This document shows, in pieces, positions 25,394-31,922 of a DNA stretch of 64,000 nucleotides; positions within the stretch are counted from its first letter, which is position 1; each line of letters begins with the position of its first letter. The translations under genes and the position numbers were made by a program. Source of the stretch: Nonomuraea muscovyensis (GTDB lineage: Bacteria > Actinomycetota > Actinomycetes > Streptosporangiales > Streptosporangiaceae); NCBI RefSeq assembly GCF_014207745.1, contig NZ_JACHJB010000001.1:3038001-3102000 (forward strand). The letters are read 5' to 3'. Under the pieces are notes generated by a model. It was given only the letters and a program-made list of their open reading frames with translations, did not search any database and was not told where the DNA came from.

Positions 25394-26500
25394 TCAAGGG
25401 CTCGGCAGCGGCTTCTGCTCCCCGTAACCGATGACTTCCGTGTCGAACTCTCCCAAGAGGCTCAGTGAACCTGCCAGACCCATGGCGATACCCGCGGACA
25501 AGAACACTCCCTTCACCCTCTTCCCGAATTCGGCGAACGACGCAGCGAGCTGCATGGCCGATGCCTCCTTCGCCGCAATAAGCGTCGGGTTGTATGTCGA
25601 GAGAGCGAAGAGGACCAAGATTCGCAGGACCTGGGCGCCCACCACTCCGAGCATCACGGCATACGCAGTGTCCAGCGCCTTGACCGTGACGCGGAGGGTG
25701 TCGGTACGCATGATCAGATATGCCTCATACCTCTTGAGCGCCTCGTTGAAGTCCTCCAGGCGAGTTTCGGCCGCCTTGCTGGCCGGCCCCTTCCACGTCT
25801 CGAATCGGCCAGGAATCGCCGACGCGGCATCCCTGAGATCCTTGACCTTGGATCGCGCGTCGCCGTAGGCGTAGAGCGCCTTGTCGATCGCCTCGTCGGA
25901 GGGGATGACGAACAGACCGGCCAGTGCCATGACCATGAGACCTTGCACGGTCATCCTCGAGGCGAATGTGCCCAATGCGTACATTCCAGCGCTCGATTTG
26001 GCCAGTTGTGACACCGGTCCCTTGATCTTGTGCCAGTCCATTACGGTGAGGAGTGCGGCGGATGTGGCCATGGTGCGAAGGGGGTTTCTTCCCTCAAAAT
26101 GACCCTCGTGCTGGTTCGATTTGATCCACGAAGGCTCGGCGGGCTGATACGTGGCGGGTGGGTTCGTTTCGAATAGTTCGCCGACATCGCGCTTGAGGTT
26201 GGTTATCTGAGCGCCGGTGATCTTCTCGACGTCTGCATAAATGACGCCGTTGTTGTAGAACGCGACACCCATTTGATGAGCCGCTTTCAACCCGCGTAGG
26301 GCGTTATCGAAGTCCGATTCGACAGCCTCGTTGTATTTCCAGCGGAACAGCTCACCGACCACCCCCATCCCCACTACGGGTAGCTTGGCGACGGACAGGT
26401 CGTCGGCGGCCAGCTTGAATCCCGTCCGCATGGACGCCGAATCCTCGGCGGCGCCCATAGGTGCCGAGAAATTCACGTCGATCCCATCGAACTCGCCCAT
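25394..26500 (-). CDS. WXG-like membrane protein, possible type VII-associated
   Basis: A 368-residue protein beginning MGEFDGIDVNFSAP without signal peptide. An Ala/helix-rich N-terminal part is followed by hydrophobic segments (MTVQGLMVMALAGLFVIP near residue 195; VMLGVVGAQVLRILVLFAL near 295; LSAGIAMGLAGSLSLLG near 345). Between them FETWKGPASKAAETRLEDF, a W-x-G turn flanked by long amphipathic helices, resembles the WXG100/ESX substrate fold. I infer a link to type VII export or to a polymorphic-toxin type protein, but no toxin domain or secretion gene is visible nearby. Family not firmly recognised. Confidence 0.55.
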   Translation of the reverse strand: MGEFDGIDVNFSAPMGAAEDSASMRTGFKLAADDLSVAKLPVVGMGVVGELFRWKYNEAVESDFDNALRGLKAAHQMGVAFYNNGVIYADVEKITGAQITNLKRDVGELFETNPPATYQPAEPSWIKSNQHEGHFEGRNPLRTMATSAALLTVMDWHKIKGPVSQLAKSSAGMYALGTFASRMTVQGLMVMALAGLFVIPSDEAIDKALYAYGDARSKVKDLRDAASAIPGRFETWKGPASKAAETRLEDFNEALKRYEAYLIMRTDTLRVTVKALDTAYAVMLGVVGAQVLRILVLFALSTYNPTLIAAKEASAMQLAASFAEFGKRVKGVFLSAGIAMGLAGSLSLLGEFDTEVIGYGEQKPLPSP

Positions 26501-26759
26501 GCCAGCCCTCCATGCCGCAGCGTAGGTCCGGGACAGGGTATATACCTACATGTTAGCGATCAAGGGTGAGCCGCTTTGACGACTCCCGCCCCAGCTCGTG
26601 GGTGTGGCGCGCCAGGGTCTCCTCGATGGTGTGCTCCACGTCCTCTGCCACCGCACTCATCGCACGGCCGCTTCTCGGGGTCATAGCTAGGAGCCGTCTG
26701 CGGATCATCGTGCAGCCCCACCGCTGAAGCGGGTGCCGCATCGACCGCGGTCCCGAAGG

Positions 26760-27584
26760 TCAGGCCCGGGTGAGGCGGGCGTAGGTCGCGGGTGGCATGC
26801 CGACCGCGGCGGTGAAGTCGCGGGTGAGGTGGGCCTGGTCGGTGTAGCCGAGTTCGGCGGCCAGCGTGGCGAGGTCGAGGCCCTGGCGGATCCGCTCAGC
26901 GGCCTCGTGCAGCCGGAAGCGGCGGATCACCCACTTGGGGCCGATGCCGACATGGTCCCGGAACAGCCGTTGCAGCGAGCGCACCGAGCGCCCCGATCGG
27001 GCGGCCAGTTCGTCGACCCTGGTCACGGACACGTCGTTCTCCACCACCGCCACCAGTGCCGCGACCTCTTCCGCCAGCGGATCCGGCTCCGGCGAAAGGC
27101 TCAGCAGGAACTTCTCGGTGAGCGCGATGGCGGCCCGGGCATCGGGCTCGGCCAGGACATGCTCGACCATGGTCGCGCCCGCCGGGCCGTACATCTCGCC
27201 GATCTCCACGAAGCGGCCGGTCAGCCGGGACACCGGGCCGCCGAGGAACGGCCGGAAGCCGCCGGGGCGGAAGCGGGTGCCGAGCACGCGGCCGCTGCCC
27301 CGCATCGTGTAGGAGAACCCGCCCCTGATCACTCCCGCGATCCGGTGGAAGTCGTGGGTGATCGTCATGTTCACGGTGGGGTGCGCGACGATGCGTTGTT
27401 CGTACGGCTCGGCGAGGTCGGTCCACGTGACGACCCAGAAGTGGTCCACGTACGCCGCGATGTCGGGCGACGGCGCCTGGTGGGCGAAATCGAAGGCGTT
27501 GAGCCCCGCGTACGGGTTGACCCAGCCGCGCTGTCGCGTTTCTACAAGCCGTGACTCGGACCGGCGGGGCACGCTTGCTGCCAT
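26760..27584 (-). CDS. AraC-family transcriptional regulator
   Basis: About 274 residues with a C-terminal AraC/XylS domain: helix-turn-helix one near VDELAARSGRSVRSLQRLF, helix-turn-helix two LATLAAELGYTDQAHLTRDF, and the end FTAAVGMPPATYARL. The N-terminal domain (AGLNAFDFAHQAPSPDIAAY ... YEQRIVAHPTVNM) is of the kind that binds small ligands. ATG 27584 is palindromic with the ATG of the divergent gene (CCATGG), so at least one of the two starts must be different; no good ribosome-binding site decides it. Likely controls the divergent TIGR03086-type gene. Confidence 0.82.
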   Translation of the reverse strand: MAASVPRRSESRLVETRQRGWVNPYAGLNAFDFAHQAPSPDIAAYVDHFWVVTWTDLAEPYEQRIVAHPTVNMTITHDFHRIAGVIRGGFSYTMRGSGRVLGTRFRPGGFRPFLGGPVSRLTGRFVEIGEMYGPAGATMVEHVLAEPDARAAIALTEKFLLSLSPEPDPLAEEVAALVAVVENDVSVTRVDELAARSGRSVRSLQRLFRDHVGIGPKWVIRRFRLHEAAERIRQGLDLATLAAELGYTDQAHLTRDFTAAVGMPPATYARLTRA

Positions 27585-28125
27585 GGAAGACATGATGCCG
27601 TTGATGACGCGCGCCTCCGAACGGACCGCGGGGCTGGTGCGTGGGGTGCGGCGCGAGCAGTTCGGGTCGGCGACGCCGTGCGCGAAGTTCGACGTCAAGG
27701 ACCTGGTCAACCACCTTGAGTGGGTGGCGGAGCTGTTCGAGTCGCTGGGGCGCGGGGGGCCGAGCGTCGAGCAGGGGCCCTACGCGGGTGACTTCCCCGA
27801 GCGTACGGAGCGCACGCTCGCCGCCTGGTCGCGGCCCGAGGCGTGGGAGGGGACCAGCCCCGCCATGGGCCTGCCGATGACCGCGCTGGCCCACATGTAC
27901 CTCGTCGACATGGTGGTGCACGGCTGGGATCTGGCCAGGGCCACCGGTCAGGAGTACGAGCCGGACCCCGAGGTGGTCTCGCGGGCGTTGCACTTCACTG
28001 AGCAGATGGCGGAGATGGGCAGGCAGCGCGGTGCCTTCGGGCCGCCGGTGGCGGTGCCGGACGATGCCCCGCCCTTCGACCGCCTGCTCGGCCTCATCGG
28101 CCGCGATCCGGCCTGGACGGGGTGA
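27583..28125 (+). CDS. TIGR03086-type metal-binding protein (DinB/maleylpyruvate isomerase-like)
   Basis: A 180-residue four-helix-bundle protein: TPCAKFDVKDLVNHLEWVAE in the N-terminal bundle and the family signature VHGWDLARATGQ near residue 115. Conserved His/Asp residues in these motifs form the metal site of the mycothiol-dependent-isomerase N-terminal fold. Starts at ATG 27583, 27592 and 27595 are all possible; GGAAG fits ATG 27595 best. Substrate unknown; members are often mycothiol-linked detoxification enzymes. Divergent AraC gene is its likely regulator. Confidence 0.8.
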   Translation: MEDMMPLMTRASERTAGLVRGVRREQFGSATPCAKFDVKDLVNHLEWVAELFESLGRGGPSVEQGPYAGDFPERTERTLAAWSRPEAWEGTSPAMGLPMTALAHMYLVDMVVHGWDLARATGQEYEPDPEVVSRALHFTEQMAEMGRQRGAFGPPVAVPDDAPPFDRLLGLIGRDPAWTG

Positions 28126-28155
28126 CTGGACGGGGTGATCCGCACCCGGGGTCGC

Positions 28156-28623
28156 TCAGCTGAGTGAGAGTGCCGTGATGACGACCAGCGCCAGCAGGAG
28201 TGCCAGCCCGCCGCCCGCGACCGCCAGAAGGGTGATCATGCAGCCCTTCCCGTTCCATGGCTGGGGGGCGGGGCCGAGGGCGCCTCGGGAGTAGGCCCAC
28301 AGGGGGGCTCGGTATTCGACTTCGAGCGCCGTCCCGGGCTGGAGCCAGATCGTCAGGTCCGCGGGGCCGATCTGTGCGGGGAGGAGATAGGGCAGGTGGA
28401 CGTTGAGGTGGTGCTGGCCGGGCGGAAGCGGGATCGCGTTGCGGCCCCACCGGCCCGGCATCGGATGGCCGTTGATGACGATCGTCGGGGTGATCATGGC
28501 CAGCATGAACCCGAGCCAGTGGCGCTTCACGTCGAGGAGGAGATGCGCCTGTGCCCCGGAGGGACCGGGTGGGGGCGGCTGACTCCATGGGGTGGGCGGC
28601 GCCGGCGGATGCATGGCGCACAT
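28156..28623 (-). CDS. Small tail-anchored membrane protein
   Basis: About 155 residues. A Pro-rich N-terminus (PPAPPTPWSQPPPPGPSG) is followed by a beta-rich domain (LGFMLAMITPTIVINGHPMP, LPPGQHHLNVHLPYLLPAQIG, PGTALEVEYRAPLWAYSRG) and one C-terminal membrane helix (MITLLAVAGGGLALLLALVV). The domain resembles an uncharacterised actinobacterial family that I cannot name. Start chosen at ATG 28623; ATG 28614 also possible. Lies convergent with the TIGR03086 gene. Confidence 0.6.
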   Translation of the reverse strand: MCAMHPPAPPTPWSQPPPPGPSGAQAHLLLDVKRHWLGFMLAMITPTIVINGHPMPGRWGRNAIPLPPGQHHLNVHLPYLLPAQIGPADLTIWLQPGTALEVEYRAPLWAYSRGALGPAPQPWNGKGCMITLLAVAGGGLALLLALVVITALSLS

Positions 28624-28666
28624 GCTAGCGCTGCCCCGATCTATCACGATCGCCCCCTGACGGGTC

Positions 28667-29068
28667 TCACGCCGCCAGGTGCTGTCGGTTCGGCCGGCGT
28701 GACGGTGCACAGGCCGCCGCGCTCGGTCTGACGTCCGTCACCTCGAGTTGCGTGCCGGGGGCGAGGACGAACTCCTCCTCGCCGGTCAACGCCGACTCCT
28801 CGCCGGTGAACGCCGAGAAGCGGCGGATCCCCGCGGCCCGCATGGGGAGCACCTCGATGAGGGTCCGCGTCCGCGTCTGGCCGGCTCGCGCCGTGCGCCG
28901 GTTCCACCCCTTGCCGGGCAGCCAGCCGATCTCGTGGAGTGCCGTGTTGACGTGGGCGAGGTGGTTCCCGTCGCAGAAGATGTCGCCCTGTGCCGTGGGG
29001 TTGGGGTGGTCGATGTGCCGGACCTCCACCTCGGGTACCTCTGGATCCGGAGGACGACGCCGGGTCAT
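28667..29068 (-). CDS. ADP-ribosyltransferase-like C-terminal domain protein (tentative)
   Basis: A 133-residue protein. The C-terminal half RRFSAFTGEESALTGEEEFV followed by LAPGTQLEV strongly resembles the end of the ADP-ribosyltransferase exoenzyme fold, where an S-x-F, an ExE motif and a LxPGTxFxV strand are conserved. The N-terminal NAD-binding Arg and the STS strand are not evident, so it may be a remnant or only a structural relative. No signal peptide. The upstream part (EVRHIDHPNPTAQGDIFCDG) is unfamiliar. Low certainty. Confidence 0.45.
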   Translation of the reverse strand: MTRRRPPDPEVPEVEVRHIDHPNPTAQGDIFCDGNHLAHVNTALHEIGWLPGKGWNRRTARAGQTRTRTLIEVLPMRAAGIRRFSAFTGEESALTGEEEFVLAPGTQLEVTDVRPSAAACAPSRRPNRQHLAA

Positions 29069-29104
29069 CGCCGTGTGAGCTGGGTGTAGGACGCGGGCAA
29101 CCGG

Positions 29105-29407
29105 CTAGCAGTAGCGTTCGTGGCCGGCGTTGTATCCGTCGACCCAGCCTTTTCGGTCCCAGTCGGTTCCGTCATAGGAGAAGCCCGCGCCCTTGTCGCA
29201 GTCCTTGGCGTCGCCGTAACCCTTTTTGTAGGCGCTCCAGTACTCTTTCGGCATTTCTTCGGGGCTCGGGGTCGCCGGTGAGACGTTCGTCGCCGCCGTA
29301 CGGGCTGAACCGGTTGCGGCCGAGGACTGGGAGGCCGCGGCCGGCACCAGGGCGGAGGCGGCGACCAGCGTCGCGCTCAGCAGGATGAGGCGTTGTGTGC
29401 TCACCAT
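29105..29407 (-). CDS. Small secreted protein
   Basis: A 100-residue exported protein starting at ATG 29407 behind GAGGAG (7-base spacing). The Sec signal peptide (RLILLSATLVAASALVPAAA) is followed by a Ser/Thr/Ala linker and a compact domain with two conserved-looking motifs: YWSAYKKGYGDAKDCDKG and WVDGYNAGHERYC. The two cysteines may form a disulfide. The GY-x-D-A and GYNAG repeats resemble short helix-turn motifs found in small actinomycete secreted proteins. Function unknown. Confidence 0.7.
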   Translation of the reverse strand: MVSTQRLILLSATLVAASALVPAAASQSSAATGSARTAATNVSPATPSPEEMPKEYWSAYKKGYGDAKDCDKGAGFSYDGTDWDRKGWVDGYNAGHERYC

Positions 29408-29743
29408 GGGTTTCTCCTCAGGATCGGCGCCTGCGCATTTCGTTCGGCAGTCGCGGCGATACGGCCAGGCTATGAGGAGGGGCGTGGGGAATGAAGTGAC
29501 AATGGCCGTTCTTTCTGTGTATATGGTGATAGTGCGCCATTCGAGGGATATTGCCATATGAATGTCGCGGCCTGGCGAGGCTTTGGGGATTGGCGGGTTT
29601 GGCGTGCTGCGCCTCTGCGTCACATCGTGGAACGCGGCATGCGCTATTGCGGTGACTTGGACGTCCGTATCCGGCCCGCGCTTGAGATCACGACGCGCTC
29701 GATGGATCTTTGAAGCCGGCTCGGCAGAAGGGCGTCACTCCAC
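29408..29743. other. Intergenic region between divergent genes
   Basis: About 335 bases containing the promoters of the small secreted protein (minus) and of the histidine kinase (plus). The portion 29500-29560 is AT-richer than the surroundings. No terminator or RNA motif seen. Confidence 0.4.
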
Positions 29744-30979
29744 ATGCAGCCACCACCCGCACGTGACACCGCCGGACAGGCCCCGGGGGGCGGGCGGGAG
29801 TCGCTCGGCTGGCGGGATCCGCTGTTCCTGGCGGCCAGGCCCAGCGGCGAGCGGGTGCACCGGTTCGTGGCGATGCTGCTGATGCTGCAGCGGCTCAGCT
29901 ACCTGCTGCCCGCGTGCGCGAGCCTGTTCGCCGAGGAGGCGCTCTTCTCCGACCGCGGCCGCAACGCGGTGCTGCTGGCCCTGGCTCTGGTGTGGAACGT
30001 GACATTGTTCCACTGGGTCGCGCGGCGCGGCTGGTTCGCGCCCCGGGCCGTGGTGATCGACGTCCTGGCCACCTGCCTTTTCATGGTCGGCGTGACCGGT
30101 GCCTGCCTGCCCGAGTCGGGGACGTGCGTGTCCAACTGGTCCTCGCACGCCCTGCTGGCGACAGGAGCGCTCATCGGCGCGGTCAGCCGGCGTCCTGTCC
30201 AGTTCGCCGCCCTGCTGCCGCCGATCGCGGTCTACGCGGTCGCGCACGCCGGCGATCTCGGCCAGCGCTTCCCGCCCGCGCTGGAGCTGGCCGTTCGGGT
30301 CAACAGCTACGTCTGGTTCGCGGTCATCGTCTTCTTCATCCGCCGCTACCTGGCCGCCCAGGCCACGCGGTTGGACGAGGTGGCCGATCAGCGGCTGGCG
30401 GCCGAGGCGGAGCGGGTCGCCGAGCGGGCGCGGCTGGCGCACTACCGGCAGCTCCACGACACGGTCCTGGCCACACTGACCGCGATCGCCCGAGGAGGGC
30501 TGGATCACCACACGGAGGAGGTGCGGCGGCGGTGCGCGGCCGACGCCTCCTATGTGCGGGCGCTGATCCTGCAGGACGAGGCGGGCTCCGCCACCGGGCT
30601 GAGCCACGCGCTGGCCCGCGTCGTGGCCAGGGCGGCGGCGCTGGGGCTGTGCGTGCGCCATGCCGCCGAGGGGCTGCCCGAGGACCTGCCCGCCGACGTG
30701 GCCGCGACCATGGCTGAGGCCGGTGCGGAGGCGCTCAACAACGTGGCCAGGCACTCCGGGGAGCGGGAGGCCTGGCTCACCGCCGTCGCGGTGGACGGTG
30801 TGGTCACCGTTCGCGTGGTCGACCGCGGCAGGGGCTTCGATCCCGGCCGGGTCGAGCCCGGCTACGGGCTGCGCTCGTCGGTCGTCGGGCGCATGCGCGA
30901 GATCGGCGGAAGCGCGCAGATCATCGCGGCTCCCGGCGAGGGAGTGTGCGTGCAGCTCAGGTGGCCGGACCGTGCGTAG
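29744..30979 (+). CDS. Sensor histidine kinase (NarL-partner type), lanthipeptide-linked
   Basis: A 411-residue kinase. Several membrane helices occupy residues about 40-205. The dimerisation/phosphoacceptor motif YRQLHDTVLATL (His about residue 238) and an HATPase domain with N-box AEALNNVARHSG and G-box DRGRGFDPGR follow. The histidine kinase ends 3 bases from the convergent NarL-type regulator, its presumed partner, and the pair adjoins the lanthipeptide genes. I infer that the system senses an envelope or peptide signal and controls the cluster. Confidence 0.88.
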   Translation: MQPPPARDTAGQAPGGGRESLGWRDPLFLAARPSGERVHRFVAMLLMLQRLSYLLPACASLFAEEALFSDRGRNAVLLALALVWNVTLFHWVARRGWFAPRAVVIDVLATCLFMVGVTGACLPESGTCVSNWSSHALLATGALIGAVSRRPVQFAALLPPIAVYAVAHAGDLGQRFPPALELAVRVNSYVWFAVIVFFIRRYLAAQATRLDEVADQRLAAEAERVAERARLAHYRQLHDTVLATLTAIARGGLDHHTEEVRRRCAADASYVRALILQDEAGSATGLSHALARVVARAAALGLCVRHAAEGLPEDLPADVAATMAEAGAEALNNVARHSGEREAWLTAVAVDGVVTVRVVDRGRGFDPGRVEPGYGLRSSVVGRMREIGGSAQIIAAPGEGVCVQLRWPDRA

Positions 30980-30982
30980 GGC

Positions 30983-31633
30983 TCAGGTGGCCAGGCCGTC
31001 CTCCCTGACGCGGGCGGCCAGGTCCAGCTTGGTGTACGCGGGACGGCCCGCCTTCCGGTACTTGTCCTTGACCCGTTCCAGGTAGTTCCTGGCGGTCCCC
31101 GGCTGCACCCCGGCACTGCGGGCCGCCGCGATGAGCGTCATGCCCGAGGCGTAGGCGAGCAACACCGCACGCTCCTGCGGGGACAGGGCGGGCCGATCGG
31201 CGTCCTGGTCGGCCAGCCAGCCCAGCGCCAGCTCGGGGGAGATGGCCACCTCCTCCTTCGCCACCTCCCGGACCTTCGCCACCAGGGCCGCCAGGTCGTG
31301 GTCCTTGGTGAGGTACCCGCCCGCTCCCGCGCGGATCATCTGCCTGGCCATGTCGCCCGAGGTGACCACGCTGACGACGAGCACCCGCCGCCGCAGCCGC
31401 ACCAGCGTGCGCAGGTTGTCCACGGGGTCGGAGCGGTCGGCGAGCAGCAGGTCGAGCAGCACCACGTCGGCCGGTTCCGGCTCCGTCGCGAGCAGTTCCT
31501 CGACGGTCGCGGCCCATCCGGTCAGCCGTACGTCGGGTACGCCGGCCAGCCAGGCGGCCAGCCCCTCGATGAGCATCCGGTCGTCGTCCACTACAGAAAC
31601 GGTGATCACGACTGTCTTTTTCATATCCGACAT
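30983..31633 (-). CDS. NarL/LuxR-type response regulator, lanthipeptide-linked
   Basis: A 216-residue regulator. Receiver domain: VSVVDDDRMLIEG with acidic pocket, phosphoacceptor Asp in VVLLDLLLADR (about residue 61), and Lys in GGYLTKDHD. C-terminal helix-turn-helix: LSPQERAVLLAYASGMTLIA then GVQPGTARNYLERVKDKYR, a somewhat divergent LuxR domain. Start ATG 31633; ATG 31624 is equally possible as no clear ribosome-binding site exists. Its start is only 84 bases from the precursor peptide gene on the other strand, so it probably controls that promoter. GACATGTC at 31628-31635 is a short palindrome there. Confidence 0.87.
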   Translation of the reverse strand: MSDMKKTVVITVSVVDDDRMLIEGLAAWLAGVPDVRLTGWAATVEELLATEPEPADVVLLDLLLADRSDPVDNLRTLVRLRRRVLVVSVVTSGDMARQMIRAGAGGYLTKDHDLAALVAKVREVAKEEVAISPELALGWLADQDADRPALSPQERAVLLAYASGMTLIAAARSAGVQPGTARNYLERVKDKYRKAGRPAYTKLDLAARVREDGLAT

Positions 31634-31717
31634 GTCATGTCAAGGACGCAGTTATGGCGGCTACCGGTCCCGGGCCCGGCAACAGATCATGGCGCCAAGT
31701 CCGAGAAGGGAGCAAAC

Positions 31718-31906
31718 ATGACCATCACCCTTGAAAGGGCCGAGGAGATCATCGCCGCCTGGAGGTCGGGCGACGAGCCGGACAGCCCGGTCGGCCCGTT
31801 GCTGCCCGGCATGTACGTCGAGTCCGAGATCACCATGACCGGGCCGGGTTACTCCGGCAAGTGCGGGACCGCCTGCTCGGGCTCCTACACCCGTTACTGC
31901 TGCTGA
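31718..31906 (+). CDS. Class II lanthipeptide precursor (LanA)
   Basis: A 62-residue peptide starting at ATG 31718 behind GAAGGGAG. The leader (MTITLERAEEIIAAWRSGDE) is acidic and helical; the C-terminal part GPGYSGKCGTACSGSYTRYC plus a final Cys has four Cys (49, 53, 61, 62) and Ser/Thr 46, 51, 54, 56, 58 able to form lanthionine rings. There is no double-Gly cleavage site, in agreement with the exporter lacking a C39 peptidase. It lies 16 bases upstream of lanM. The leader-core boundary is not certain; ring topology cannot be predicted from sequence alone. Confidence 0.82.
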   Translation: MTITLERAEEIIAAWRSGDEPDSPVGPLLPGMYVESEITMTGPGYSGKCGTACSGSYTRYCC

Positions 31907-31922
31907 GCGGGGACGGGAGCAC

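Noticed and set aside
26553..26660. 35-codon minus-strand ORF upstream of the WXG-like gene.
   Set aside because: Amphipathic product, but weak start signal and no conservation evidence; might be real and deserves a look with comparative data.
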